Source of the DNA: Desulfurivibrio sp044068515
Lineage (GTDB): Bacteria > Desulfobacterota > Desulfobulbia > Desulfobulbales > Desulfurivibrionaceae
Length of the DNA stretch: 38,129 bases
Reading direction: 5' to 3'
Assembly (NCBI RefSeq): GCF_044068515.1
Contig: NZ_JBIPKI010000019.1
Location: 1 to 38,129, forward strand
The position numbers were made by a program, and so were the translations under genes. Below, one piece after another: positions 1 to 11,948 of this stretch. Below the pieces are notes generated by a model. That model worked only from the letters and a program-made list of their open reading frames with translations, searched no databases and had not been told where the DNA came from. Within the stretch, counting starts at the first letter, position 1; each line of letters opens with the position of its first letter.

Positions 1-66
1 CCGCCGGGGCCCTGTTGGTTCAGGCAGCAACCGACTCCTGCCCATTGCACCTCGCCACCTGGCCGA

Positions 67-636
67 TTAACCGATGTCCCGGCTGGCGGCGGCAAAACAG
101 TGGGGGCAATAAGTGTGACTGGGGCGCAGTCCGGCTTTTTGGGCCAGGAACTCTTCCATGTGCAGCCAAGGGCCGCTACCCGGCTCCCGGCCCTCGTCAT
201 CGCGGATTTTGCGGCATACCGCACAGATCGGCAGGAAATTTTCGTAAACCTTGATCCGCTTTTTCAATGCCCGCTTTTGCAGGCAGATGTTGACCCGGGT
301 TTGCAACTCCTCGAACTTGTAGGGTTTCAACAGGTAGTCATCCGCCCCCAGCCGGATCGCCTCGATGGCCGTGGGCAAATCGCCGAAAGCAGTGAGGATG
401 ATCACCCCGATCTCCGGCGCCTCGGCCCGCAGCTCGCTGAGCAGGGCCAGCCCATCCATCTCCTCCATCAAGAGATCGGTGATGACCAAATCGAAGTTCC
501 CGGCTCGGAACTCCAGCAGGGCCTCCATGCCCCCGGCGGCCGCCACCACTTCATAACCGGATTCATCGAGATCTATGGCCAAGCTGGCCCGGATCAGGTC
601 TTCGTCATCCACCAGGAGAATTTTTGTTTTTTTCAT
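67..636 (-). CDS. Response regulator with C-terminal CxxC...CxxC module
   Basis: This 189-residue protein has an N-terminal receiver domain (about residues 3-118). It shows the acidic pair D10/D11, phospho-acceptor D54 (in VITDLLM), T82 and K104 (in YLLKPY). There is no DNA-binding helix-turn-helix. The rest is a short basic linker (about 119-135) and a cysteine-rich tail with C138-x2-C141 followed by KIRDD, then C177-x2-C180, which looks like a zinc-ribbon-type site. Similar CxxCxKIRDD...CPxC tails end many signalling proteins in Desulfobacterota (family knowledge); their role is not known to me. It lies 102 nt downstream of a hybrid histidine kinase on the same strand, so that kinase is the likely phosphodonor. 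The output is probably protein-protein rather than DNA binding (inference). Receiver call is firm; tail function is unknown. Confidence 0.93.
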   Translation of the reverse strand: MKKTKILLVDDEDLIRASLAIDLDESGYEVVAAAGGMEALLEFRAGNFDLVITDLLMEEMDGLALLSELRAEAPEIGVIILTAFGDLPTAIEAIRLGADDYLLKPYKFEELQTRVNICLQKRALKKRIKVYENFLPICAVCRKIRDDEGREPGSGPWLHMEEFLAQKAGLRPSHTYCPHCFAAASRDIG

Positions 637-738
637 TATTGGGCCTGTTACCAGTTAAATGAGGCTAAAACCGGCCGCGCGCTTATTCCCGAGCGCTGCC
701 GGCGACTGCTCAACTGACCGCGATTTGTCAAGATCCGG

Positions 739-2445
739 TCAATCATCCGGGGCCACCGGCAGGAAAACGGTAAAACATGCCCCCTGCCCCTCCTCGCTTG
801 CCACTTCAATTCTACCGCCATGACGCTTGATGATCCCGTAACTTACCGCCAGCCCGAGCCCGGTGGCCTTCACCGCTGACTTGGTGGAAAAAAAGGGCTC
901 GAAGATATGATTAAGGTTATCAGGGCTGATTCCGGCGCCAGTGTCGGTGAAGCTGATCGCCACTTCAGCCCCGATCCTGCGGGTGGCAATGCTGATCGAC
1001 CCGCCGCCGGAACCGATGGCTTCACCGGCGTTGGTGAGCAGATTGAGCATAACCTGTTTTAATTGATCCGCCACCATCATGATCCGGGGCAGGTCGGGAG
1101 CCAGCTCCAGTTGGACCTTGATCCCCTCGTTCTGAAAGTTTTTTTTGCACAGCAGCAGGATGTCGGCCAGGGCGGCGTGGAGATCGAGCAGGTCGAGCTG
1201 GGCCGAGGTCGGACGATTGAAGCTCTGCAGATCACCGGTCAGGCGGGCCACCCGGTCACATTCCCGGATGGCCATTTCCACCAGTTCCCGGTCGGGGCCG
1301 GCCAGGGCCACGCGCCGCTGGAGGCCGCCCAGAACGTTGCGGATGCCGCAGATCGGGTTGTTGAATTCATGGGCGATGGAAGCGGCCAGCTTGCCCACCG
1401 CGCTGAGTTTTTCCGAGTGCAACAACTGGTTATATAGTTTTTCCACTTCGGCCGAGCGGATCGCCACCCGTCTTTCCAACTCGGCATGGGAAGCCTGCAA
1501 TGCCACCTCGACTTTCTTGCGCCGCTCAAATTCCGCTTGCAGCTTGCGGTAACCGGCGGCCAGTTCCGCCGTTTGCCGGCCGACTTCCGACTCCAGTTCC
1601 TGCTGGTAGCGCAGTTGCACCCGCTCTGCCTGCTTTTGCTCGGTTATATCATGGATGACCACCCAGGGGGCGGCATTGGCGGGATCGGCCGAGGGCAACA
1701 GGGTAAGCAGCACCTGGCGCCGGCCCAGGAAAATTTCCTGCTGGGCGCCCAGGGACGGACCGGGATCGCCCGGGTCGGTTGCGGCCGGGGCCGGCGCTGA
1801 CCGGGCCAGGGCCGCCGCCACCAAGGGTCGGGCGTCGGCCCGCAGATAGGTGAAGAAATCGCTGGAAAGCAGCTTTTCTTCCGGCCGGCCGATGATCTCG
1901 GTCGCCGCCCGGTTGACGAAAACAATCCGCCGCTCCCGGCTCAATTGGACCACCCCGTCTTTCATGCTCTGCAGGATGACCGCAAAGTGCTGGTGGATAT
2001 CCAGCAGTTCCCGGGTGATCTCGCGCTGGAAGAGCTGCTCCCGCCCGATAACCCGGGAGCTTACCCAGTCGGGCCTGGTCCCGAACATGGCCAGCAGCGA
2101 GCGGATGTTTTCCCGGAGCTGGGCAAAAGGTCCCTTGGCAATGCAGGCATCGGCCCCGAAGGCCTGAAAATCAACCTCCTCCTCAACCACCAGGGCGGAA
2201 AGCACCACCAGGCGAACCTCCCGCAGCGCGGGAATCGCCCTGATCACCCGGCAAAGCTTGTCCCCGCTGATATTGGGCATAACCTGATCGGCGATGACGA
2301 CATCGGGAACAAAATCGTCCAGCACCGCCAGAGCGGCAAGACCATCGGCGGCGCAGCGGACCTCGTAGCCCTCGTCCCCCAGGAACCGGGCGAGCATGTC
2401 GAGGAGTGACGGGTTGTTGTCAACCACCAGGATGCGCCGGATCAC
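739..2445 (-). CDS. Hybrid sensor histidine kinase (REC-PAS-HisKA-HATPase)
   Basis: This 568-residue protein has an N-terminal receiver domain (1-120, phospho-acceptor D53 in VIADQVM, K104). A PAS domain follows (about 150-270, ending in the typical VVIHDITEQ), then a long charged coiled coil (about 270-345). The HisKA dimerisation domain has H359 in the SIAHEFNNP box. The HATPase domain has an N box around N472, G1 DTGAG at about 501 and G2 GLGLA near 532. There is no membrane segment, so it is a cytoplasmic sensor. The receiver precedes the kinase, an arrangement common in delta-proteobacterial signalling proteins. Its start codon overlaps the stop of the upstream dGTPase gene by 4 nt, so the two are probably translationally coupled. 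The response regulator downstream is the likely partner. The ligand sensed by the PAS domain cannot be read from the sequence. Confidence 0.95.
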   Translation of the reverse strand: MIRRILVVDNNPSLLDMLARFLGDEGYEVRCAADGLAALAVLDDFVPDVVIADQVMPNISGDKLCRVIRAIPALREVRLVVLSALVVEEEVDFQAFGADACIAKGPFAQLRENIRSLLAMFGTRPDWVSSRVIGREQLFQREITRELLDIHQHFAVILQSMKDGVVQLSRERRIVFVNRAATEIIGRPEEKLLSSDFFTYLRADARPLVAAALARSAPAPAATDPGDPGPSLGAQQEIFLGRRQVLLTLLPSADPANAAPWVVIHDITEQKQAERVQLRYQQELESEVGRQTAELAAGYRKLQAEFERRKKVEVALQASHAELERRVAIRSAEVEKLYNQLLHSEKLSAVGKLAASIAHEFNNPICGIRNVLGGLQRRVALAGPDRELVEMAIRECDRVARLTGDLQSFNRPTSAQLDLLDLHAALADILLLCKKNFQNEGIKVQLELAPDLPRIMMVADQLKQVMLNLLTNAGEAIGSGGGSISIATRRIGAEVAISFTDTGAGISPDNLNHIFEPFFSTKSAVKATGLGLAVSYGIIKRHGGRIEVASEEGQGACFTVFLPVAPDD

Positions 2446-3641
2446 TTTTTGGGGTCTCCGGCCGCGATGGTTTGGCGCATGGGGGGCAATTGGCAGCCGC
2501 AGGCGGCGGCCCGGGCCAGGAAGTATTCATCGGTCATGCCGGCGATAAAGTCCCGGACCACGGCGACGCCATCGGCATGATCCCGGTAGCAGGGCGCCAA
2601 TTGGTCAAGGAATTCGGTGAAAATCGGGGTTTCCCCGCGGCGCTGGCTGAAATCGTCCAGGTAGCGGTCGAACATGGTCCGGTAGCAGTTCTTGATCCGG
2701 TCAAGGCCCTGCTTGATCAGGGGATTGAGATAAATGCGCCGGTAATTGAATTGCTTCAGTTCCTGCAGGGCCTCGGCCACCGCTGGCGAGAAGGCCAACT
2801 GGTCATCCTCGAGGCCATTGACGATCAGATCGCTGACCAACCGGTAAACCATGGAGCCGTTGGTGTTGCCCAGCACCTCGACGCAGGCGGGGGGGAGATC
2901 GTCCCGGCTGATCAGACCCAGCTCGATGGCATCTTCGATATCCCGGCCGATGTAGGCAATGGTGTCGGCCAGGCGAACCAGGCAGCCCTCCAGCGACATG
3001 GGCAGCAACTCTAGTTCGGGGTCGGCCAGCTTGGCCGCGAATTCCCGGTCGAAGTCGGCGAAAGCCTTGCCCCGGCGGGGCTTGAGCCGTCGCTGGTGGA
3101 TCTCGCCGTCATGGCACATGATGCCGTCCAGTACCTGCAGGGTCAGGTTAAGCCCCCGCCCCTGCTTCTCAATCTTTTCCAGGAAAACCACGCTTTGCAG
3201 GTTGTGTTGAAATGACGGCAGGCCATGCTCCCGGCAAATCTGGTCCAGTTCCTTTTCACCATCATGGCCGAAGGGGGGGTGACCGATATCATGGCCGAGG
3301 GCGATGGCCTCGATCAGGTCTTCGTTGAGACTGAGGAAACGGCCGATGGTCCGGGCGATCTTGGACACCAGCTGGACATGGAGAACCCGGTGGGTGATAT
3401 GATCGTTGCGGACCATGTAAAAAACCTGGGTTTTGTCGATATAGCGGGTGTAGGCCCGAGAGTGGAGGATCCGATCGGTATCGGTGGCAAAGGCAAGGCG
3501 GTGATCATCCCGCTGTTCGGGGATGCGCCGCAAGCCTTCTCGGCTCAAGGCGGCCAGGGGGGAAAGCTGGCGGTTCTCCTTTTCAGCCAGAACTTCTTTC
3601 AAGGCCAGCAGGGCAGCATCCGCGGCACGGGAGTTTTGCAT
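2442..3641 (-). CDS. dgt: dGTPase-like HD-domain deoxynucleoside triphosphate triphosphohydrolase
   Basis: The predicted enzyme hydrolyses dNTPs (classically dGTP) to deoxynucleoside and triphosphate. The protein is 399 residues from the ATG at 3641 (MQNSRAADA); the frame runs 22 codons further upstream, but those residues do not look like family sequence. HD-superfamily metal ligands are visible: H in THRVLHV, HD in GHDIGHPPFGHDGE, and a distal D in RLADTIAYIGRD. The N-terminal RILHSRAYTRYIDKTQVF segment matches the conserved nucleotide-site region of bacterial dGTPases. Its 3' end overlaps the histidine kinase gene by an ATGA, which places it first in a three-gene minus-strand operon with the two-component pair. 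The exact nucleotide preference and any allosteric activation are not readable from sequence. Confidence 0.93.
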   Translation of the reverse strand: MQNSRAADAALLALKEVLAEKENRQLSPLAALSREGLRRIPEQRDDHRLAFATDTDRILHSRAYTRYIDKTQVFYMVRNDHITHRVLHVQLVSKIARTIGRFLSLNEDLIEAIALGHDIGHPPFGHDGEKELDQICREHGLPSFQHNLQSVVFLEKIEKQGRGLNLTLQVLDGIMCHDGEIHQRRLKPRRGKAFADFDREFAAKLADPELELLPMSLEGCLVRLADTIAYIGRDIEDAIELGLISRDDLPPACVEVLGNTNGSMVYRLVSDLIVNGLEDDQLAFSPAVAEALQELKQFNYRRIYLNPLIKQGLDRIKNCYRTMFDRYLDDFSQRRGETPIFTEFLDQLAPCYRDHADGVAVVRDFIAGMTDEYFLARAAACGCQLPPMRQTIAAGDPKK

Positions 3642-3771
3642 GAATTCACCAGTTTGAGAAATAAAACCAGCCTGAAGTTGACAACCTCGCCAAAACCCGA
3701 CCAGCACGTTGGTCGGCGATGCGAAAACAAATAGTTACGAAGCTCGTCGGGTCGTCGTCGCGGCTTTTGGC

Positions 3772-3832
3772 GCCGTCGACAAAGTTGAAAGGCCCAGGAG
3801 CTTGCCCTGCTTTCCGGCGGCAGGGCGACGGC
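3772..3832. other. Two-stem inverted-repeat element (possible structured leader RNA)
   Basis: GCCGTCG at 3772-3778 is complementary to CGACGGC at 3826-3832. Inside it, GCCCTGC at 3804-3810 is complementary to GCAGGGC at 3820-3826. The two stems abut at C3826, so they could stack coaxially, leaving a 25-nt single-stranded bulge (3779-3803). If transcribed it would lie in the leader of dgt (minus) or upstream of the kdtA promoter (plus). It matches no riboswitch consensus I could recall. GC-rich DNA makes stems of this length by chance, so confidence is low. Confidence 0.3.
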
Positions 3833-3913
3833 TGCAATTACACCTTCAACAATCATGACCTTTTCGCCCCCGTGATGCAAGCCCATTGTCACGAGAACCT
3901 AGTGGCAATTTCA

Positions 3914-3942
3914 TTGACGAAATGAATAATTCCGGGTTTAAT
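3914..3942 (+). promoter_or_regulatory. Putative sigma70-type promoter for kdtA-carAB
   Basis: -35 TTGACG (3914-3919), a 17-nt spacer, and -10 TTTAAT (3937-3942). Transcription would begin near 3950, leaving a leader of about 120 nt before the kdtA start. Predicted by eye only. Confidence 0.5.
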
Positions 3943-4068
3943 TGACAAGTTTTATTGCCGCCCTTGCGTTGATAATTTTTGTCCATTTTTTTAGTTTGCC
4001 GGCGCCGACGAGTTAAGTGGATTCGCCCCAGCCACCCGGAAAAATATTGAAAAAGGCTTTTTTCCCCC

Positions 4069-5400
4069 TTGATTTATTTTCTCTATCAGATCATTGCTTG
4101 GGCTGTTTTTCTGCTTGTTTTTCCGTTTTTTATCATTTACTCACTCAGCGGACCGCCCCAGGAGGTAAGACAACGGCTGGGTTTTTACCCATCTGCTCCC
4201 AAGCCGGCGAACAAAAAAAAACGGATCTGGCTTCATGCCGCTTCGGTGGGAGAAGTCCGGGTTGCCCGAGCCCTGACGGAAGAAATCCTGCGCCAGTTGC
4301 CCGGGACCCAAATCTGGGTTTCAACCCTGACCCGGCATGGCCAGCAGGTCTGCCGGGAATGGCTGCCGCCGGAGGTTACCTGCATTTACGCCCCTCTTGA
4401 TCTGGCCGGGATCAGTTCAAGGGCCATGCGGACCATCGAACCGGATCTTTATGTCTGCCTGGAAACCGAACTCTGGCCGGAGATTATCCTCCAGGCGGAC
4501 CGGCGGGACAGCGGCCCCCTCCTGCTTAACGCGCGGCTTTCGGCCCGCTCCATGCGCCGCTATCAAGGCTGGCCGGTGCGCTGTCTGCTCGGCAAGACCC
4601 TGGCGCGCTTCAAGGCCATCGCCGCCGTCAGTGAAGATGATGCCCGTCGTTATCGCGATTTGGGCGCTGACCCGCAAATTGTCACGGTCTGCGGCAATGC
4701 CAAGTATGACCTCAACCTGGCCCCCGAGGGGTCGCCGGCAGAAACGGCAACCAGCCCCGGCGAGGTCGCCGCGGCATGGCGGCACCGCCTGGGCTTGACC
4801 CGGGAGCAACCGATTTTGGTCGCGGGCAGCACCCACGCCGGCGAGGAAGAGCTGATGCTCGCCGCCTGGCGCAAGCTCAAACGCAATCTGCCCGGATTGG
4901 TGCTGATTCTGGCCCCGCGGCATCTCCAGCGCCTGCCCGAGGTCGAAGAACTGCTGCGGGAAAGAAATATCGTTTTTCAACACCTGGAGAGCCTCGACGC
5001 CCCGGAGGCGGAGGCGGAAGCAACGGCGGCGGTTCTGCTGGTTGACCGGATGGGCGAGCTGGCCAGGCTTTACGCGGTGGCCGACTACGTTTTCTGCGGC
5101 GGCAGCCTGGTCAAACGAGGCGGCCACAACCTGCTGGAAGCGGCTGCCTGGGGCAAACCGGTGCTTTTCGGGCCCCATATGGATGATTTTCGCGAGGAAG
5201 CCGAGCTGCTGCGGCAGGAGGGCGCCGGATTCATGGTCCGGGACGACGAAGATATCTGTCAGCGGATCATGGCCTTCCACATCAGGCCCGCCGCCTACGA
5301 CCGGGCGGCCCAACAGGCCCGGCAAGTCGCCCTGCGTTTGCGGGGGGCGGCCAGACAACAGGTAACAATAATCAAACAATTTGTCGGTGAGGACGGTTGA
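4069..5400 (+). CDS. kdtA: 3-deoxy-D-manno-octulosonic acid (Kdo) transferase
   Basis: This membrane-anchored GT-B glycosyltransferase moves Kdo from CMP-Kdo onto lipid A precursor in the inner core of LPS, at the cytoplasmic face. The protein is 443 residues. An N-terminal hydrophobic anchor (about 3-25) is followed by the acceptor domain with the SVGE motif; E62 aligns with the catalytic glutamate of WaaA. The C-terminal donor domain has GSTHAGEEE, APRHLQRL, the FCGGSL loop, GGHNLLEAAAWGKPV and GPHMDDF, all typical of the family. The chosen start is a TTG at 4069 that opens directly into the anchor; no strong Shine-Dalgarno is visible, so the start is uncertain. Its TGA overlaps the carA ATG. 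Other LPS genes are not adjacent. Family assignment is secure. Confidence 0.95.
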   Translation: MIYFLYQIIAWAVFLLVFPFFIIYSLSGPPQEVRQRLGFYPSAPKPANKKKRIWLHAASVGEVRVARALTEEILRQLPGTQIWVSTLTRHGQQVCREWLPPEVTCIYAPLDLAGISSRAMRTIEPDLYVCLETELWPEIILQADRRDSGPLLLNARLSARSMRRYQGWPVRCLLGKTLARFKAIAAVSEDDARRYRDLGADPQIVTVCGNAKYDLNLAPEGSPAETATSPGEVAAAWRHRLGLTREQPILVAGSTHAGEEELMLAAWRKLKRNLPGLVLILAPRHLQRLPEVEELLRERNIVFQHLESLDAPEAEAEATAAVLLVDRMGELARLYAVADYVFCGGSLVKRGGHNLLEAAAWGKPVLFGPHMDDFREEAELLRQEGAGFMVRDDEDICQRIMAFHIRPAAYDRAAQQARQVALRLRGAARQQVTIIKQFVGEDG

Positions 5401-6512
5401 TGATGAGAGCGTGTATTGCCTTGGAAGATGGAACGATTTTTGAAGGAGTATCTTTCACCGGCAGCGGGGAGACCAGCGGGGAAGTCGTATTCAACACCGG
5501 CATGAGCGGCTACCAGGAGTTATTGAGCGATCCCTCCTACCGGGGCCAGATCGTCGCCATGACCTACCCCCTGATCGGCAACTACGGGGTCAACGACGAG
5601 GATATGGAATCCGACCGCGTCCAGGTTGAGGCCTTCATTGTCCGGGAGTACTGCCCCTTTCCCAGCAACTTCCGCTCCCAGGGCACCCTGGCCGATCTGT
5701 TGCGGAAATCCGGGGTGTTGGGCGTTGAAGGGGTGGACACCCGGGCCCTCACCCGCCATATTCGCCAGGCCGGGGCCATGAAGGGGATTGTTTCCACCCA
5801 AGATCTCGATCACGCCTCCCTGGTCGCCAAGGCCCGCCAGGCTCCGGGCCTGGTGGGCCGGGATCTGGCCCGGGAAGTCACCTGCCCCGAACCCTACGGC
5901 TGGACCGCCGCCGGGCCGGTGGCGGGCACCTCCTTCACCAGCGCCGGGCCCGGCCGCTACAAGGTGGTCGCCATCGACTGCGGTTTGAAGTACAACCAGC
6001 TGCGCTTGCTGGCCGAGCATGGCTGCCGGGTGCAGGTGGTTCCCTGCAGCACCGACCCGGATACCATTCTGGCCATGGAGCCCGACGGCATCTTTCTATC
6101 CAACGGCCCCGGCGATCCCGCCGGCATCGCCGGGGTGCCCGAAACCATCCGGGCCCTGCTGGGCAAAAAACCGATTTTCGGGATCTGCCTGGGCAACCAG
6201 CTGCTGGGGCTGGCCTACGGGGGCCGGACCTACAAGTTGAAATTCGGCCACCGGGGGATCAACCAGCCGGTTAAGGATCTGACCACCGGCAAGGTGGAAA
6301 TCACTTCGCAGAACCACGGCTTCTGCGTGGACATGGACAGCCTCGACCCCGCCGATATTGAGCTTACCCACATCAACCTCAATGACAATTCGGTGGAAGG
6401 CATCCGGCACCGCCGCTTTCCGGCCTTTTCGGTCCAGTACCACCCCGAAAACGCCCCCGGGCCCCATGATGCCGTCTATCTGTTCGACCGTTTCGTCCAG
6501 ATGATGAAATAA
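5400..6512 (+). CDS. carA: Carbamoyl-phosphate synthase small (glutaminase) subunit
   Basis: It hydrolyses glutamine and channels ammonia to CarB for carbamoyl phosphate, feeding pyrimidine and arginine synthesis. The protein is 370 residues from the ATG at 5400. The N-terminal CPSase small-chain domain (LEDGTIFEG, NTGMSGYQE, GNYGVN, GVDTRALTRHIR) covers about 1-150. The class I glutamine amidotransferase domain has nucleophile C263 in GICLGNQ, and H348 and E350 in YHPENAPGPHD completing the triad. A GTGAGG Shine-Dalgarno at 5387-5392 lies 7 nt before the ATG. An in-frame TTG three bases earlier is less likely. The TGATG overlap with kdtA implies coupled translation, an unusual pairing of LPS and pyrimidine genes. 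Confidence 0.97.
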   Translation: MMRACIALEDGTIFEGVSFTGSGETSGEVVFNTGMSGYQELLSDPSYRGQIVAMTYPLIGNYGVNDEDMESDRVQVEAFIVREYCPFPSNFRSQGTLADLLRKSGVLGVEGVDTRALTRHIRQAGAMKGIVSTQDLDHASLVAKARQAPGLVGRDLAREVTCPEPYGWTAAGPVAGTSFTSAGPGRYKVVAIDCGLKYNQLRLLAEHGCRVQVVPCSTDPDTILAMEPDGIFLSNGPGDPAGIAGVPETIRALLGKKPIFGICLGNQLLGLAYGGRTYKLKFGHRGINQPVKDLTTGKVEITSQNHGFCVDMDSLDPADIELTHINLNDNSVEGIRHRRFPAFSVQYHPENAPGPHDAVYLFDRFVQMMK

Positions 6513-6607
6513 CCGGAGCGACAAACAACCCTTAAATGGCCCTGGCACCTTGAAACATTGACCTGCCGCCTTGAACCCAGAACCTGAGCAAAAGGAATAC
6601 CGCCGTC

Positions 6608-9835
<3,228 letters not shown>

Positions 9836-9970
9836 ACGGCCAAAAAATAAACTTTTGTCCTGTCGCTCGAGTCTAAAGGTGGACTTTCCTGTTCGGCTGT
9901 CTTATTTTGTTCGTTCCCGACTTGATCGTACAAACAAACACGCGGCTACTATCCAGCCTGGAGGTTCTTT

Positions 9971-11947
9971 TTGAATATTTTCTATAGAAACCTATCCATG
10001 TGGCTGATCATTGGTCTTACCATGATCATGCTCTTCAATCTTTTCAGCCGGCCCCAGCCCCAGGTCACGGAAATGAGCTACAGCGATTTCCTGACCAGCG
10101 TCGAAACCGGAACGGTCCGCGAGGTCCTGATCCAGGGCCAGGAAATCACCGCCGAAGGCCCCGACGGACGATCCTTTAAAATTATCGCCCCCGACGATGC
10201 CGAGATGATTCCGCTCTTGCGTCGCCAGGGAGTCAACATCAAGGTTAAGGAGCCGGATCAAAGCCCCTGGTATTTTACCATCCTGATTTCCTGGTTCCCG
10301 ATGCTGCTGCTGATCGCGGTTTGGATCTTCTTCATGCGCCAGATGCAGATGGGTGGCGGTAAAGCCATGAGCTTCGGCAAAAGCCGGGCCCGCCTGCTGG
10401 ATCACGAGACAAGCAAGATCACCTTCAGTGATGTCGCCGGCATCGACGAGGCCAAAGAGGAACTGGCCGAGATCATCGATTTTCTCAAAGATCCCAGCAA
10501 GTTTACCCGCCTGGGCGGCCGGATCCCCAAGGGGGTTCTGCTGATGGGCGCCCCCGGCACCGGCAAGACCCTGCTGGCCAAGGCCATCGCCGGTGAAGCC
10601 GGGGTGCCATTTTTCTCGATCAGCGGTTCCGATTTCGTCGAGATGTTTGTCGGGGTCGGCGCCTCCCGGGTCCGGGACCTCTTTATCCAAGGCAAGAAAA
10701 GCGCCCCCTGTATTATTTTTATCGACGAAATCGACGCGGTGGGCCGCCATCGCGGAGCCGGACTGGGCGGGGGCCATGACGAACGCGAACAGACCCTCAA
10801 CCAGCTCCTGGTGGAAATGGACGGTTTCGAGGCCAATGAGGGAGTAATCATCGTTGCCGCCACCAACCGGCCCGACGTACTGGATCCGGCCCTGCTCCGG
10901 CCCGGCCGCTTTGATCGCCAGGTGGTGGTGCCGATTCCCGACGTCAAGGGCCGGGAGATGATTCTCCAGGTACACGGCAAAAAAACCCAGGTCGCCGAGG
11001 ATGTGGATTGGGCCCGGATCGCCCGCGGCACTCCCGGCTTTTCCGGGGCCGACCTGGAAAACATGGTCAACGAGGCCGCCCTGCTGGCCGCTCGCCAGGG
11101 GGCGGATAAGGTCGGCATGCTCCACCTGGAGCAGGCCAAGGACAAGGTGATGATGGGTTCCGAGCGCCGGAGCATGATCATCACCGAAGAAGAAAAGAAG
11201 ATCACCGCTTATCACGAGGCGGGTCACGCCCTGGTGGCCAAACTGCTGCCCGGCACCGACCCTCTCCACAAAGTGACCATCATCCCCCGCGGCCGGGCCC
11301 TGGGCTTGACCCAGCAATTGCCCCTGGAGGATAAATACACTTACGCTCGCAGTTATCTGATCAACAACCTCTGCATCCTCCTGGGCGGCCGGGTGGCCGA
11401 AGAACTGGTCTTTGGCGAAATCACCACCGGCAGCGGCAACGATATCGAGCGAGCCACCAATATGGCCCGCAAAATGGTGTGCGAATGGGGAATGAGCGAG
11501 GCCATGGGCCCGCTGACCTTCGGCAAAAAGGAGGAGCAGATCTTCCTGGGCCGGGAAATTTCCCAGCACCGCGACTATTCCGAATCCACCGCCATCCAGA
11601 TCGACAACGAGGTCAAAAGCCTGATGATGGAGGCCCAGGACAAGGTGCATGAGCTGCTCGAAGCTCACCTGGATGCCCTGCACCAGATAGCCGCCGAACT
11701 GCTGGAAAAAGAGACCCTGCTGCTTGAGGATATCGAGCGGATTATCCGGGAAGCCGGCGGCGAACAGGCTCCCGCGCCGGAGCCCGGCGATGAGCCGGCG
11801 GAAAACACAGCTCAAGCCGCCGCGGCGCCGGCGGACAGCCCTGCTGCTGCCGCAGAACCGGCAACGGAGGACCAGACCACCGGGGCCACCGAGCCCGACC
11901 GGCAAGACGAACCGGATGAGCCGGACCGGGAACCGGATCGAAGCTGA
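9971..11947 (+). CDS. ftsH: ATP-dependent zinc metalloprotease FtsH
   Basis: This membrane-bound AAA+ protease degrades misfolded membrane proteins and regulatory substrates at the inner membrane. The protein is 658 residues. Two membrane helices (about 8-25 and 102-122) flank a small periplasmic domain. AAA features follow: Walker A GAPGTGKT (193-200), Walker B CIIFIDEID (247-255), the FVGVGASRVRDLF pore region and an arginine-finger stretch RPGRFDR. The zinc-protease motif HEAGH is at 415-419. The start is a TTG with TGGAGG at 9959-9964, spaced 6 nt. The last 45 or so residues are an Ala/Pro/Asp/Glu-rich, probably disordered acidic tail, longer than in E. coli FtsH. folP begins 2 nt after the stop, giving a tight ftsH-folP pair. 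Confidence 0.97.
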   Translation: MNIFYRNLSMWLIIGLTMIMLFNLFSRPQPQVTEMSYSDFLTSVETGTVREVLIQGQEITAEGPDGRSFKIIAPDDAEMIPLLRRQGVNIKVKEPDQSPWYFTILISWFPMLLLIAVWIFFMRQMQMGGGKAMSFGKSRARLLDHETSKITFSDVAGIDEAKEELAEIIDFLKDPSKFTRLGGRIPKGVLLMGAPGTGKTLLAKAIAGEAGVPFFSISGSDFVEMFVGVGASRVRDLFIQGKKSAPCIIFIDEIDAVGRHRGAGLGGGHDEREQTLNQLLVEMDGFEANEGVIIVAATNRPDVLDPALLRPGRFDRQVVVPIPDVKGREMILQVHGKKTQVAEDVDWARIARGTPGFSGADLENMVNEAALLAARQGADKVGMLHLEQAKDKVMMGSERRSMIITEEEKKITAYHEAGHALVAKLLPGTDPLHKVTIIPRGRALGLTQQLPLEDKYTYARSYLINNLCILLGGRVAEELVFGEITTGSGNDIERATNMARKMVCEWGMSEAMGPLTFGKKEEQIFLGREISQHRDYSESTAIQIDNEVKSLMMEAQDKVHELLEAHLDALHQIAAELLEKETLLLEDIERIIREAGGEQAPAPEPGDEPAENTAQAAAAPADSPAAAAEPATEDQTTGATEPDRQDEPDEPDREPDRS

Positions 11948-11948
11948 A

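Larger units (their letters stand above)
3642..4068. other. Intergenic region between divergent dgt and kdtA, 427 bp
   Basis: No convincing gene is present; the short open frames here have no ribosome binding site or recognisable protein. The stretch holds a 7-bp perfect hairpin at 3697-3716 (CCGACCA / TGGTCGG) on the dgt side, a larger two-stem element at 3772-3832, and a kdtA promoter near 3914-3942. The kdtA-proximal half (from about 3900) is clearly more AT-rich than the GC-rich hairpin half. Confidence 0.6.

Noticed and set aside
3599..3892. Small minus-strand open frames in the dgt-kdtA gap
   Set aside because: No Shine-Dalgarno, Arg/Pro-rich translation, and they overlap the inverted-repeat element and dgt in another frame.
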